A DNA stretch of 64,000 bases from Paralichthys olivaceus (Eukaryota; Chordata; Actinopteri; Pleuronectiformes; Paralichthyidae), in NCBI RefSeq assembly GCF_024713975.1, contig NC_091111.1, positions 20,516,001-20,580,000 on the forward strand, written 5' to 3'. The translations under genes were made by a program, and so were the position numbers. Numbering within the stretch: position 1 is the stretch's first letter; each line of letters begins with the position of its first letter. Below, piece by piece: positions 1 to 16,222 of the stretch. The notes under the pieces are model-generated. The model was not told the origin of the DNA, did no database searches, and saw nothing but the letters and a program-made list of their open reading frames with translations.

Positions 1-34
1 AAAGCAACTTACAGATGTAACTTCCTGTCTGCAG

Positions 35-161
35 CAACATGTTTCCGGGGACGTGGAAGACCTGGAGGAGGTTTTTCCGGTCGCTACTGAACGCCAGTGG
101 TCGCTGTTCAATGTCCGTCCTGTCGGACGTGGCGGAGCAGTTGTCGGTTCTCTTAAAGTGA
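35..161 (+). CDS. bub1b: Last coding exon of a BUB1B (BubR1)-like gene (partial)
   Basis: An acceptor (cctgtctgcag) ends at base 34. One frame then reads 41 codons to TGA at 159-161, followed by AATAAA at 205-210 and 213-218. The peptide contains WRRFFRSLLNASG and MSVLSDVAEQLS, which resembles the C-terminal tail of the BubR1 pseudokinase, the spindle-assembly-checkpoint protein that inhibits APC/C at kinetochores. The rest of the gene lies left of the window. The call is strengthened by PAK6 following on the same strand, since BUB1B and PAK6 are neighbours in human. The exon is short. A second frame is also open across it, so the identification is moderate. The tail stops sooner than I would expect from the human protein. 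Confidence 0.58.
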
Positions 162-204
162 AACATCATCTGTTCTTTCTGTTCATCATTATTTTTCACA
201 TTTA

Positions 205-218
205 AATAAATTAATAAA
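205..218 (+). terminator. Overlapping poly(A) signals of the BUB1B-like gene
   Basis: Two AATAAA hexamers lie at 205-210 and 213-218, about 45 bp after the stop codon at 159-161. They fit the 3' end of the upstream gene. Confidence 0.55.
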
Positions 219-305
219 CTTTTTCACTGAATTTGTTTTCTGTTTTCTGTTGGAAAAGATTAAGAGAAAAAATTGGTCTGAAAATATAAATTTGAGAACA
301 TTAGA

Positions 306-425
306 GTTTAAAGGTTCACTGTGTAGAACTTGGTGACATCTAGTGATGAAGTTGTATGTTGCAGCTGAATACCCCTCACCTCCCCCTTTTAAAATACGAA
401 GGAGAACCTGTCATTATCTACTCAG
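306..425 (+). repeat. Dispersed repeat family A, copy 1
   Basis: The start (aaaggttcactgtgtagaa, then gtgacatctagtgatgaag and gttgcagctgaa) closely matches sequence at 52345-52400 and 52780-53110 in this window. This is a short interspersed, probably non-autonomous element common in spiny-rayed fish as far as I recall. Its class is not determined. Bases 426-1000 hold no gene that I can recognise. Confidence 0.6.
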
Positions 426-1009
426 CACTATGATGGAGGGGGGAGTGGAGTGTTTGAGTCCATTAAACACTTGTGGAGTCTCAGGGAAACTTTGTTAGCG
501 CAGAATCCAACACAACTGAATTAACTGGAGACAAAAGCTTCAGATGCAATGAAACCAAAAAAACACTCCATATCTGCTCCTGTGATGTCATCAAGTGTCC
601 ACAAGTCCCCACATTGAAATTCAACTGGAAACGACGTCATTTACAGTTTTAAGCCGAAAAGTCCACTATGAGAAGTAGTGAAGCTAGTGGATGTAGCCAC
701 ACGAACGCACGTGCCCTTGAGCGAGAGTGTGCGTACATGAACGTGCCTCTGAGGAGGATATCAGAGGACATTTATGAAGTCTAAAATACTAAGAATCGTG
801 TTTTAATTAACTGAATTAAACTTTGTCTTTGTAGTCATCATGTGTCTGTAACTGGTGTGGTCACGCCTGTTTCTATAGAAACAACCTGGGTTACATGTTA
901 AACCTTTAATAAACTGAACGTGTTCCAAGTTGAGTCATTTCTGCCTGAGGGGCGAGTGAGGCCTGCTGAGGCCTGTAGAGAGAGAGAGAGAGCGCTGTGT
1001 GTGTGTGCA

Positions 1010-1262
1010 TGTTCTTGTACAGCTATCTTTGTGAGGACCAGTTTTAGACTTTAACCGATAGAGTGAGGACATTTTGGCCGATCCTCACTTTGTGACCCCC
1101 CCTTTAATGGACTGTTTGGGGGTTAAGACTTGGTTTTAGGGTTAGAATCAGGTTCAGGTTAGGTTAAGAGTGAGGGATTTAGTTTGGATGGTTAGGGTAA
1201 GGGGCTGGGGAATGCATTATGCCAATGAATGTCCTCACTAAGATAGAAGTACAAATGTGTGT
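1010..1262 (+). repeat. Dispersed repeat family B (GTGAGGAC termini), copy 1
   Basis: It begins tgtacagctatctttgtgag and ends gtcctcactaagatagaagt, so the ends are imperfect inverted repeats around GTGAGGAC. The inside is rich in GGTTAGGGT-like words. A second copy lies at about 7796-8205 and an end fragment at 2022-2045. It looks like a MITE-type element. The superfamily is not assigned. Confidence 0.55.
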
Positions 1263-1489
1263 GTTTAGGAGGAGAAACAAACTGTCAGTTAAACTAAACC
1301 CAGCCCCCTCCATCTTCTTTTTCCTTCATACCTGAAACACAGTGAGACAGGGACGAGCGAGGTGGAGAGAGAGAGACAGAGTAAGAGCAACAGAAGGAAG
1401 CAACAGAACCAACTCACCTGGACTCAGTGATGGTCTGGTTCTAAACATCTTTACTGTTATCTTCCCTGGTGCCTCTGTTCTCAACTTTC

Positions 1490-1905
1490 TTCATGTTCTC
1501 CTCTGTACTCCATGTTCTGTTCTTTGATTGTGATGTTCTCCCCTTGGTCTCCATGTTCTGTTCTTTGTTTTCCATGTTCTCCATGTTCTGTTCTTTGTTT
1601 TCCATGTTCTCCATGTTCTCCATGTTCTGTTCTTCGTTTTCCATGTTCTTCGTGTTCTCCATTGGTCTCCATGTTCTGTTCTTTGTTTCCCTTGTTCTGT
1701 TCCTTGATTTCAATGTTCTCCATCTTCTCCTTTGGTATCCATGTTCTGTACAGTGTTTTCCATGTCCTCCTCTGTTCTCCATGTCCTCTTCTTTGATTTC
1801 CAAGTTCTCCTGTTCTTCATGTTCTCCATGTTCTCCCTTGGTCTCTATGTTCTGTCTTTTGTTTTCCTTGTTCTGTTCTTTGTTTTCCATGTTCTCCTCT
1901 GTTCT
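1490..1905. repeat. Minisatellite of CCATGTTCTCCATGTTCTGT-like units
   Basis: About 415 bp are built from interleaved repeats of words such as CCATGTTCTC, TGTTCTGTTCTTTG and TTTTCCATG, with higher-order copies of roughly 30-60 bp. All frames are open on both strands because the unit has few stops. The resulting Phe/Ser/Cys-rich or Glu/Asn-rich reading frames are artefacts. It sits about 400 bp upstream of the PAK6 start. Confidence 0.85.
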
Positions 1906-2114
1906 CCTCTTGCAGGTGACTCACTCTGAGTGAGTGTGAATCAGTGCAGTTGTCTGGTCATGTCTTGTGTTTGATTCCTCAGGTATGTTAGTCACACCCT
2001 GAACACATTCACTCAATCTCGTACTTCCATCTTAGTGAGGACAATCACTGGAGTAATATTTAGATGATTCATTATTATTTAATGTTGTGTTAATGTTGTC
2101 AATGTTGTGATCAT

Positions 2115-2205
2115 GCTGTGTCTGAGTGTGTGTCTATATGTCTGTGTTTGTGTGTCTGAGTGTGTGTCTATATGTCTGTGTTTGTGTGTCTGTGTGTGTG
2201 ACTCC
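2115..2205. repeat. Degenerate TG-rich simple repeat
   Basis: Variants of TGTGTGTCTATATGTCTGTG repeat just upstream of the first PAK6 coding exon. No coding potential. Confidence 0.6.
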
Positions 2206-2291
2206 ATCCTTCATTGATTTTTCCGATTCAGCAGCAGTCATGTTGTTGTTTCCCTCAGGTCTCATCACTCCCCTGTTGTCACTGTGTTGCC

Positions 2292-8442
<6,151 letters not shown>

Positions 8443-8797
8443 AAACCTGAGAGTGTGTACGAGACGCTGAGAGCAGCTCAGCAGCATCACACCTGTGTCT
8501 CATTGATGGCAATGAAGGACTTCATCAGCCAATCACATACCAGTGTTGCTGTTGCCTATCAGACCTCTATCAACCAATAAGGTGAGTTAAACCATCCTAA
8601 CAATGGCCGCACGGTGACCGGCTGAGCACTGATGGTCACTTCAGGTCATGAACTTTGACCTGTCCCCCGAGAGCAGGAAGTGATATCATCAAATCTTTTC
8701 AAAATGAATGTAGCTTTAGAAGAACTTTATGTTCAAGTATTAAAAAATGAAATGATTGATTTGTTTTTAAGGTTTAAAATATTTGTTCTTGTGAAAG

Positions 8798-8803
8798 AAT
8801 AAA
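8798..8803 (+). terminator. Poly(A) signal of PAK6
   Basis: AATAAA lies 356 bp after the PAK6 stop, in AT-rich 3' UTR-like sequence. Another AATAAA lies near 8882. Confidence 0.5.
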
Positions 8804-10320
8804 AAGTTGGTTTTTGTATTATTGTATTATTATTTGTATTGTTTTTATATTATTTACAGTCAAACTTTACTTTGTACATCAATAAATAATTATCTTAATG
8901 ATCTACATCTAAAATACATTATGAATATTTATTTTATATTTGTTCATGACATAATTTTCTAAATAATTCAGTCAATGATTTTATTATAACTGAACCACAA
9001 CATTTATTCTTCATTTTATACATAATTACTTTCATTTTGAAATCTCTAAATGTCAATAAATGATTAAGATTCAGATTTTTACACAAAATATTTAAAGTGA
9101 TGAAGAAGAGGCTTGTGTGAGTTTATCAGGACAAAGAGCCTCTGAGATAACATGAAGTTGTTTTAATGAGTGTGTGTTTGTGTCACATTACAAGAACACA
9201 AAGAAGCAAATAAAGACGAATTCAAGTGAAAATTCGACGTTTGTTTGTCTCTTCAATGCACAAACATCAGATAAAAAATAAATTCAATAATTATTCAACA
9301 TTTTCTCAAAAGTCAAAGTTACATTTTCCTTCTAGAACTTAATTTATACATTTATTTAAAAGATGAAAGTTTGTTTCTCGACAGAAACACTTGAAACACT
9401 AATACAAATGTTTTACTGCATTTAATTCAGTTTATTACTGATTACATTTATTATTTTCACTTTGATTTGAGCCTAAGTTGTTTTTAAATGTTTGTCGTCA
9501 CAAACTGACTTTGCTCGGGTTTCAACCCTGAAGATAAGTTTCTATTTGAGTCGAGACTCCGAGATAAAGAGAGACAAACACTCGAGTCCATCACAAAACA
9601 CTCGTCACATTTCAAACTATTTCTGCTTTTCTCTTTTTATCAGAAACGTTAGAACAAACCTAAAATCTTCTGTGAATTTAAACTGTTTAGTTTTAGAGAT
9701 TTAAACACACATTTAATCATTTCATTATGTTTCACAAATGTTTATATAAACAGACATTAGCCTCACATTTTCTCTCCAGAAAAAAACATTAAAACAAATC
9801 CTAAATCAAACTGAAGACAAAGTGATTAATTTGAAATTAATTTAGTAAAGATAAATTCTTCAAGTTCAAATAAAGAAACAAACTCATACACTGAAGTTTC
9901 TCTCTTTTTATTTTAGAAATATGTTCAAGAACAAAATACTGAACTAAATAAGATGTTAGAATTGTAGTTAGTGCAGATCTGCTGAATTGATAATTCATTA
10001 TAATAATAATAAGTAATAAGTATTCAGAAGTGAGAAGGTATTTTAAACACTTAACTGGATCAAAACGTTTGTAGCTTTACATCCTTTAAGTCGACGGTTG
10101 CAATGATTTAACTGCAGAACACACTGAGATGAGTCAGTTCTAAATGAAGAAGTGTCTGAGTCTTTATCTGCAGACAGATAAGCACTGAAACTCTACTCTC
10201 CTAAAATGGACTTAAACAGCCAAAGGTCCTGAATCTGCCCTCGAGGCGCTTCCACGTCCGAGGACAAATTTAGTTTGACCTTTTTTTTCTTTCAGCAGTT
10301 GTCTCCTAATTTGGTCCACA
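8804..10320. other. AT-rich intergenic spacer between PAK6 and the myosin gene
   Basis: Strongly A+T-rich unique-looking DNA. I see no open frame with recognisable homology and no clear transposon ends. The last 200-300 bp must hold the upstream control region of the myosin gene. Confidence 0.5.
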
Positions 10321-10327
10321 GTGATAC

Positions 10328-10336
10328 TTTATAAAC
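10328..10336 (+). promoter_or_regulatory. TATA box of the intronless myosin gene
   Basis: TTTATAAAC lies about 85 bp upstream of the myosin ATG, in a GC-richer patch (ataaacggccgcctgcagca). It predicts a start of transcription near 10360 and a short 5' UTR with no intron, because no acceptor-like site stands between it and ATG 10418. Confidence 0.6.
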
Positions 10337-10417
10337 GGCCGCCTGCAGCAAAGACTCTGCAGATCTTCTTCTCTGTTTGTTGTCTGTTAAAACTGCTGAA
10401 GACCTCCACCCTCAAAT

Positions 10418-13400
10418 ATGGGTGATGCTCTGATGGCCGAGTTTGGGAAGGCGGCTCCTTACCTTAGAAAGTCAGACAAAGAGCGCCTGGAAGCTCAGAC
10501 CAGACCTTTTGACATCAAGACTGAATGTTTTGTAATTGACGATAAAGTTGAATATGTGAAGGGACAAATCCAGAGCAAAGACGGAGGGATGGTGACTGTC
10601 AAGAAGGATGATGGAACAACTGTAACTGTGAAGGAGTCCGATGTTCACCCACAGAACCCGCCAAAATTTGATAAAATTGAAGACATGGCAATGTTCACTT
10701 TCCTCCATGAGCCTGCAGTGCTGTTCAACCTCAAAGAGCGTTACGCAGCGTGGATGATCTACACCTACTCTGGGCTCTTCTGTGTCACCGTCAACCCCTA
10801 CAAGTGGCTTCCTGTCTACGACTCTGAGGTGGTGGCAGCCTACAGGGGGAAGAAGAGAACCGAGGCCCCCCCTCATATCTTCTCAATCTCTGATAATGCC
10901 TACCAGTACATGCTGACTGACAGAGAGAACCAGTCCGTCCTCATCACCGGAGAATCCGGAGCAGGAAAGACTGTGAACACTAAAAGAGTCATCCAGTACT
11001 TTGCCAGCATTGCAGCTGTTGGTGGTGGAGCCAAAAAAGACACCAGCAAGGGTACACTAGAGGATCAAATCATCCAGGCAAATCCTGCACTGGAGGCCTT
11101 TGGCAACGCCAAAACATTGAGAAATGACAATTCATCTCGTTTTGGAAAATTCATTCGAATTCACTTTGGTACGAGTGGCAAACTGTCATCTGCCGACATC
11201 GAGACGTACCTGCTGGAGAAGTCACGCGTCACTTTTCAGCTTAAGGCTGAAAGGGACTATCACATTTTCTACCAGATCCTTTCTAATCAAAAGCCAGAGC
11301 TGCTGGACATGCTGCTGATCACCAACAACCCGTATGACTACTCCTACATCTCCCAAGGAGAGGTAACAGTATCATCCATCAATGACTCGGAGGAGCTGAT
11401 GGCCACCGACAGTGCTTTCGATGTGCTCGGCTTCACTCCAGAAGAGAAGATGGGTGTCTATAAACTTACCGGTGCCATCATGCACTACGGCAACATGAAG
11501 TTCAAACAGAAGCAGCGTGAGGAGCAGGCTGAACCTGATGGAACGGAGGCTGCTGATAAATCAGCTTACCTGATGGGGCTGAACTCTGCTGACCTCATCA
11601 AAGGCCTGTGTCATCCCAGGGTCAAGGTAGGAAATGAATATGTCACCAAAGGCCAAAGTGTGGACCAAGTTTACTATGCCGTTGGTGCTCTGGCTAAGTC
11701 AGTGTATGAAAAGATGTTTAGCTGGATGGTGGTGAGAATTAACCAATCCCTGGACACCAAACAGCACCGACAGTACTTCATAGGAGTGCTGGACATTGCT
11801 GGATTTGAGATCTTTGATTTAAACACCTTCGAGCAGCTGTGCATCAATTACACTAATGAGAAACTGCAACAGTTTTTCAACCATCACATGTTTGTGTTGG
11901 AACAAGAGGAGTACAAGAAGGAAGGGATTGATTGGGAGTTCATTGACTTTGGGATGGACTTACAAGCGTGTATTGACCTAATTGAGAAGCCGCTTGGGAT
12001 CCTGTCAATTCTGGAGGAAGAATGCATGTTTCCCAAAGCCAGTGACCAGACTTTTAAGTCCAAGCTCTACGATAATCATCTGGGCAAGAACAAGATGTTT
12101 GAGAAGCCGAAGGCAGCAAAGGGGAAAGCAGAAGCTCATTTTGCTCTGGTTCACTATGCTGGTACTGTGGACTACAACATCGCTGGTTGGCTGGTCAAAA
12201 ACAAAGATCCCCTGAATGAAACAGTGGTTGGTCTTTACCAGAAATCCTCTCTGAAGCTCCTCAGTCTGTTGTTTTCAAGTTATTCAGGGACTGATGGTGG
12301 TGACAAGGGAAGTGGCAAAGGAGCCAAAAAGAAAGGCTCCTCATTCCAGACGGTGTCTGCACTTCACAGGGAGAACCTGAATAAGCTAATGAACAACCTG
12401 AAGACCACACATCCTCACTTTGTCCGCTGTCTAATTCCAAATGAGAAGAAAAACCCAGGAGTCATGGACAACTGCCTTGTGATGCACCAGTTGCGCTGTA
12501 ATGGTGTCCTAGAAGGCATCAGAATATGCAGGAAGGGTTTCCCAAACAGGGTGCTGTATGGCGACTTCAAACAGCGGTACAGGATCCTGAATGCCTCTGC
12601 CATTCCTGAGGGTCAATTCATTGACTGTAAGAAAAGTGCTGAAAAGTTGCTGGGATCACTGGACATTGACCACACCCAGTACAAGTTTGGCCACACAAAG
12701 GTTTTCTTTAAAGCTGGCTTGCTGGGAACTCTCGAGGAAATGCGAGATGAGCAACTCTCTCGGATCATCACCAGGATCCAGGCTAATGCCCGGGCACTCC
12801 TCATGAGGGCACAGTTTGCTAAACTAGTGGAACGTAGGGATGCTCTGATGGTCATCCAGTGGAACCTTCGCTCTTTCCTTGGTGTAAAAAATTGGCCCTG
12901 GATGAAGCTGTTCTTCAAGATCAAACCTTTGCTAAAGAGCGCTGAATCCGAGAAAGAGATGGCCAACATTAAAGATGAGTTCAACAAGCTAAAAGAAGCG
13001 CTGGAGAAATCAGAAGCAAGACGAAAGGAAATAGAGGAGAAAACGGTGACTCTTCTCCAAGAGAAGAATGATCTGACTCTGCAAATCCAGTCTGAACAGG
13101 ATACTCTGACAGATGCTGAAGAACGCTGTGAACAGCTTATTAAGAGCAAGATTCAACTGGAGGCCAAGCTGAAAGAGATGACAGAAAGACTCGAAGATGA
13201 AGAAGAGCTGAATGCAGACCTCACAGCTAAAAAACGTAAACTTGAGGATGAAAGCTCTGAGTTGAAAAAAGATATCGATGACCTGGAGCTGACTTTGGCC
13301 AAAGTTGAGAAAGAGAAACACGCTACAGAGAATAAGGTGAAAAACCTAACAGAGGAAATGGCTTCCCAGGATGAGAACATCATGAAACTGACCAAAGAGA

Positions 13401-16222
13401 AGAAGGCACTGCAGGAGGCTCACCAGCAGACACTGGATGACCTTCAGAGTGAAGAGGACAAAGCCAACAGTTTAAACAAAGCTAAAGTTAAGCTGGAACA
13501 ACAGGTAGATGATTTGGAGGGCTCACTGGAGCAAGAGAAGAAAGTCAGGATGGACCTTGAGCGTTCAAAGAGGAAGCTCGAGGGAGACCTGAAACTGACC
13601 CAGGAGAGTTTGATGGACTTGGACAATGATAAACAACAGCTGGAAGAAAAGCTCAAGAAAAAAGACTTTGAAATTGTCCAAATAAATTCAAGACTAGAAG
13701 ATGAACAGGTGGCTTCAGTTCAGCTCCAGAAGAAGCTGAAAGAAAACCAGGCGAGAATTGAGGAGCTTGAAGAGGAGCTGGATGCTGAGCGTGCAGCCCG
13801 TGCCAAAGTGGAGAAGCAGCGCTCCGATCTTTCCCGTGAGCTGGAGGACATCAGCGAACGCCTGGAAGAAGCAGGTGGAGCAACATCGGCTCAGGTGGAG
13901 CTGAGTAAGAAAAGAGATGCTGAATTTCAGAAGCTGCGAAGGGAACTGGAAGAATCAACCCTCCACCATGACTCTACTGCTGCCACCCTGAGGAAGAAAC
14001 ATGCAGACAGTGTCGCTGAACTGGGTGAGCAGATTGACAACCTGCAGCGAGTGAAACAGAAGCTGGAGAAAGAAAAGAGTGAGCTTAAACTTGAGTTGGA
14101 TGACTTGTCTTCTAACATGGAGAGTGTTGTGAAGGCCAAGTCAAACATTGAGAAGATATGTCGTACAATGGAAGACAACATGAATGAGTACAAGAGTAAA
14201 TATGAGGAAGCTCAACGAAGTGTCAATGACTTAAATACCCAGAGGGCCAAGCTGCTCACTGAAAATGGGGAATTTGGACGCCAGCTGGAGGAGAAGGAGT
14301 GTCTAATTTCACAACTGACTAGAGGGAAGAATTCATACAACCAGCAGGTAGAAGATCTACGCAGGCAGCTAGAAGAAGAGATCAAGGCAAAGAATGCACT
14401 TGCCCATGCTGTGCAGTCTGCTCGTCATGACTGTGATCTGCTCCGAGAACAGTTTGAAGAAGAGCAAGAAGCAAAGGCTGAGCTGCAGAGAGCTCTGTCC
14501 AAAACGAACACTGAGGTCTCAGCATGGAGGACAAAATATGAAACTGATGGAATTCAGAGAACAGAAGAGTTGGAAGAAGCCAAAAAGAAGCTTGTTCAGA
14601 GACTGCAGGAAGCAGAGGAGGCCATTGAGGCAGTGAACGCAAAGTGTTCATCTCTTGAGAAGACCAAACATCGCCTCCAAAATGAGATTGAAGACCTAAT
14701 GCTGGACCTCGAGAGATCCAATGCAGCATCTGCAGCACTGGACAAGAAGCAAAGAGCCTTTGACAAAGTTTTGGCAGAGTGGAAGCAAAAATTTGAGGAG
14801 TCACAGTGTGAGTTGGAGGCCTCCCAGAAGGAGGCTCGGTCTCTGAGTACTGAACTCTTCAAACTGAGAAATGCCTATGAAGAGAGTCTGGATCAACTCG
14901 AGACAATGAAGAGAGAGAACAAAAACCTCCAGGAGGAGATCTCGGACCTCACTGACCAGCTGGGGGAGGGTGGTAGAAGTGCCCATGAACTGGAGAAGAT
15001 TCGGAAGCAGCTTGAACAAGAAAAGGCTGAGCTCCAGTCAGCACTGGAGGAGGCAGAAGGTTCCCTGGAGCATGAAGAGAGCAAGATCCTGCGAGCTCAA
15101 CTTGAATTCAACCAGGTGAAGGCCGAGATGGAGCGGAAAGTGGCTGAGAAAGACGAGGAAATGGAGCAGGCCAAGAGAAACTACCAACGCATGCTTGAGT
15201 CACTTCAGTCCTCTCTGGAATCTGAGACCAGAAGCCGCAATGAGGCCCTAAGAATCAAGAAGAAGATGGAAGGTGATCTAAACGAGATGGAGATTCAGCT
15301 CTGCCAAGCTAATAGGCAAGCAGCTGACGCCCAAAAACAGCTCAAGAGCCTCCAGGCCTTCCTGAAGGACACTCAACTGCAGCTGGATGAGACACAACAT
15401 GGCAATGAGGACCTGAGAGAGAACATCGCTCTCCTTGAAAGACGAAACAACCTGATCCAGGCTGAGCTTGAGGAAGTGAGGGCTGCCCTCGAGCAAACGG
15501 AAAGAAGTCGGAAACTTGCTGAACAGGAGCTGACTGATGCAAGTGAGCGAATGCAACTTCTACACTCACAGAACACTAGCCTGATCAACCAGAAGAAGAA
15601 GCATGAAACAGATCTCCTCCACCTGCAGAATGAGATTGAGGAGGCCATACAGGAAAACCGCAATGCTGAGGAGAAGGCAAAGAAGGCCATCACAGATGCA
15701 GCCATGATGGCTGAGGAGCTCAAGAAGGAGCAGGACACCAGTGCCCATCTGGAGCGCATGAAGAAGAACATGGAGCAGACCATCAAAGACCTGCAACACC
15801 GTCTGGACGAGGCCGAGCAAATCGCCATGAAGGGCGGCAAGAAGCAGCTTCAGAAACTGGAGGCTCACATCAAAGAGCTGGAGAATGAGCTAGAGGCCGA
15901 GCAGAGGAGGGGAACCGAATCTATCAAAGGAGTTCGCAAGTATGAACGCCGCATCAAGGAGCTCACCTACCAGACTGAGGAAGACCGCAAGAACATGGCT
16001 CGCCTCCAGGACCTTGTGGACAAACTACAGCTCAAGGTAAAATCCTACAAACATGCAGCTGAGGAGGCTGAGGAGGCGGCAAATACCAACATGGCCAAAC
16101 TCCGCAAACTGCAGCACGAGTTGGAGGAGGCGGAAGAGAGAGCCGACATTGCCGAGTCACAGGTGAACAAGCTAAGGGCAAAGACCAGGGATGGATCCTC
16201 CAAGAAGGGCCTGGATGAGTGA
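10418..16222 (+). CDS. Sarcomeric (fast-skeletal-type) myosin heavy chain in a single exon
   Basis: One uninterrupted frame of 1,934 codons, the full length of a sarcomeric myosin II heavy chain (usually 1,930-1,940 aa). In order: SH3-like N-domain (about 35-80); motor domain with P-loop GESGAGKT (about 178-185), switch [11 protein letters not shown], switch [10 protein letters not shown], loop 2 rich in Gly/Lys ([10 protein letters not shown]), and the reactive-cysteine helix [16 protein letters not shown]; a light-chain-binding lever ending [15 protein letters not shown] (about 830-845); then about 1,090 residues of heptad coiled-coil tail ending KKGLDE. No stop or frameshift breaks it. Normal vertebrate MYH genes have nearly 40 exons, so this is best read as an expressed retrogene with its own TATA box. 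No poly(A) tract or target-site duplication is visible, so it is old. The second light-chain motif reads IQWNLRSF, slightly unusual. Fast-skeletal type is inferred from overall sequence; the exact parent is unknown. Confidence 0.93.
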   Translation: MGDALMAEFGKAAPYLRKSDKERLEAQTRPFDIKTECFVIDDKVEYVKGQIQSKDGGMVTVKKDDGTTVTVKESDVHPQNPPKFDKIEDMAMFTFLHEPAVLFNLKERYAAWMIYTYSGLFCVTVNPYKWLPVYDSEVVAAYRGKKRTEAPPHIFSISDNAYQYMLTDRENQSVLITGESGAGKTVNTKRVIQYFASIAAVGGGAKKDTSKGTLEDQIIQANPALEAFGNAKTLRNDNSSRFGKFIRIHFGTSGKLSSADIETYLLEKSRVTFQLKAERDYHIFYQILSNQKPELLDMLLITNNPYDYSYISQGEVTVSSINDSEELMATDSAFDVLGFTPEEKMGVYKLTGAIMHYGNMKFKQKQREEQAEPDGTEAADKSAYLMGLNSADLIKGLCHPRVKVGNEYVTKGQSVDQVYYAVGALAKSVYEKMFSWMVVRINQSLDTKQHRQYFIGVLDIAGFEIFDLNTFEQLCINYTNEKLQQFFNHHMFVLEQEEYKKEGIDWEFIDFGMDLQACIDLIEKPLGILSILEEECMFPKASDQTFKSKLYDNHLGKNKMFEKPKAAKGKAEAHFALVHYAGTVDYNIAGWLVKNKDPLNETVVGLYQKSSLKLLSLLFSSYSGTDGGDKGSGKGAKKKGSSFQTVSALHRENLNKLMNNLKTTHPHFVRCLIPNEKKNPGVMDNCLVMHQLRCNGVLEGIRICRKGFPNRVLYGDFKQRYRILNASAIPEGQFIDCKKSAEKLLGSLDIDHTQYKFGHTKVFFKAGLLGTLEEMRDEQLSRIITRIQANARALLMRAQFAKLVERRDALMVIQWNLRSFLGVKNWPWMKLFFKIKPLLKSAESEKEMANIKDEFNKLKEALEKSEARRKEIEEKTVTLLQEKNDLTLQIQSEQDTLTDAEERCEQLIKSKIQLEAKLKEMTERLEDEEELNADLTAKKRKLEDESSELKKDIDDLELTLAKVEKEKHATENKVKNLTEEMASQDENIMKLTKEKKALQEAHQQTLDDLQSEEDKANSLNKAKVKLEQQVDDLEGSLEQEKKVRMDLERSKRKLEGDLKLTQESLMDLDNDKQQLEEKLKKKDFEIVQINSRLEDEQVASVQLQKKLKENQARIEELEEELDAERAARAKVEKQRSDLSRELEDISERLEEAGGATSAQVELSKKRDAEFQKLRRELEESTLHHDSTAATLRKKHADSVAELGEQIDNLQRVKQKLEKEKSELKLELDDLSSNMESVVKAKSNIEKICRTMEDNMNEYKSKYEEAQRSVNDLNTQRAKLLTENGEFGRQLEEKECLISQLTRGKNSYNQQVEDLRRQLEEEIKAKNALAHAVQSARHDCDLLREQFEEEQEAKAELQRALSKTNTEVSAWRTKYETDGIQRTEELEEAKKKLVQRLQEAEEAIEAVNAKCSSLEKTKHRLQNEIEDLMLDLERSNAASAALDKKQRAFDKVLAEWKQKFEESQCELEASQKEARSLSTELFKLRNAYEESLDQLETMKRENKNLQEEISDLTDQLGEGGRSAHELEKIRKQLEQEKAELQSALEEAEGSLEHEESKILRAQLEFNQVKAEMERKVAEKDEEMEQAKRNYQRMLESLQSSLESETRSRNEALRIKKKMEGDLNEMEIQLCQANRQAADAQKQLKSLQAFLKDTQLQLDETQHGNEDLRENIALLERRNNLIQAELEEVRAALEQTERSRKLAEQELTDASERMQLLHSQNTSLINQKKKHETDLLHLQNEIEEAIQENRNAEEKAKKAITDAAMMAEELKKEQDTSAHLERMKKNMEQTIKDLQHRLDEAEQIAMKGGKKQLQKLEAHIKELENELEAEQRRGTESIKGVRKYERRIKELTYQTEEDRKNMARLQDLVDKLQLKVKSYKHAAEEAEEAANTNMAKLRKLQHELEEAEERADIAESQVNKLRAKTRDGSSKKGLDE

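Noticed and set aside
1441-1933. Overlapping open frames of 80-154 codons on both strands
   Set aside because: They are the six-frame readings of the CCATGTTCT minisatellite. Low-complexity Phe/Ser/Cys or Glu/Asn peptides with no splice or start context.
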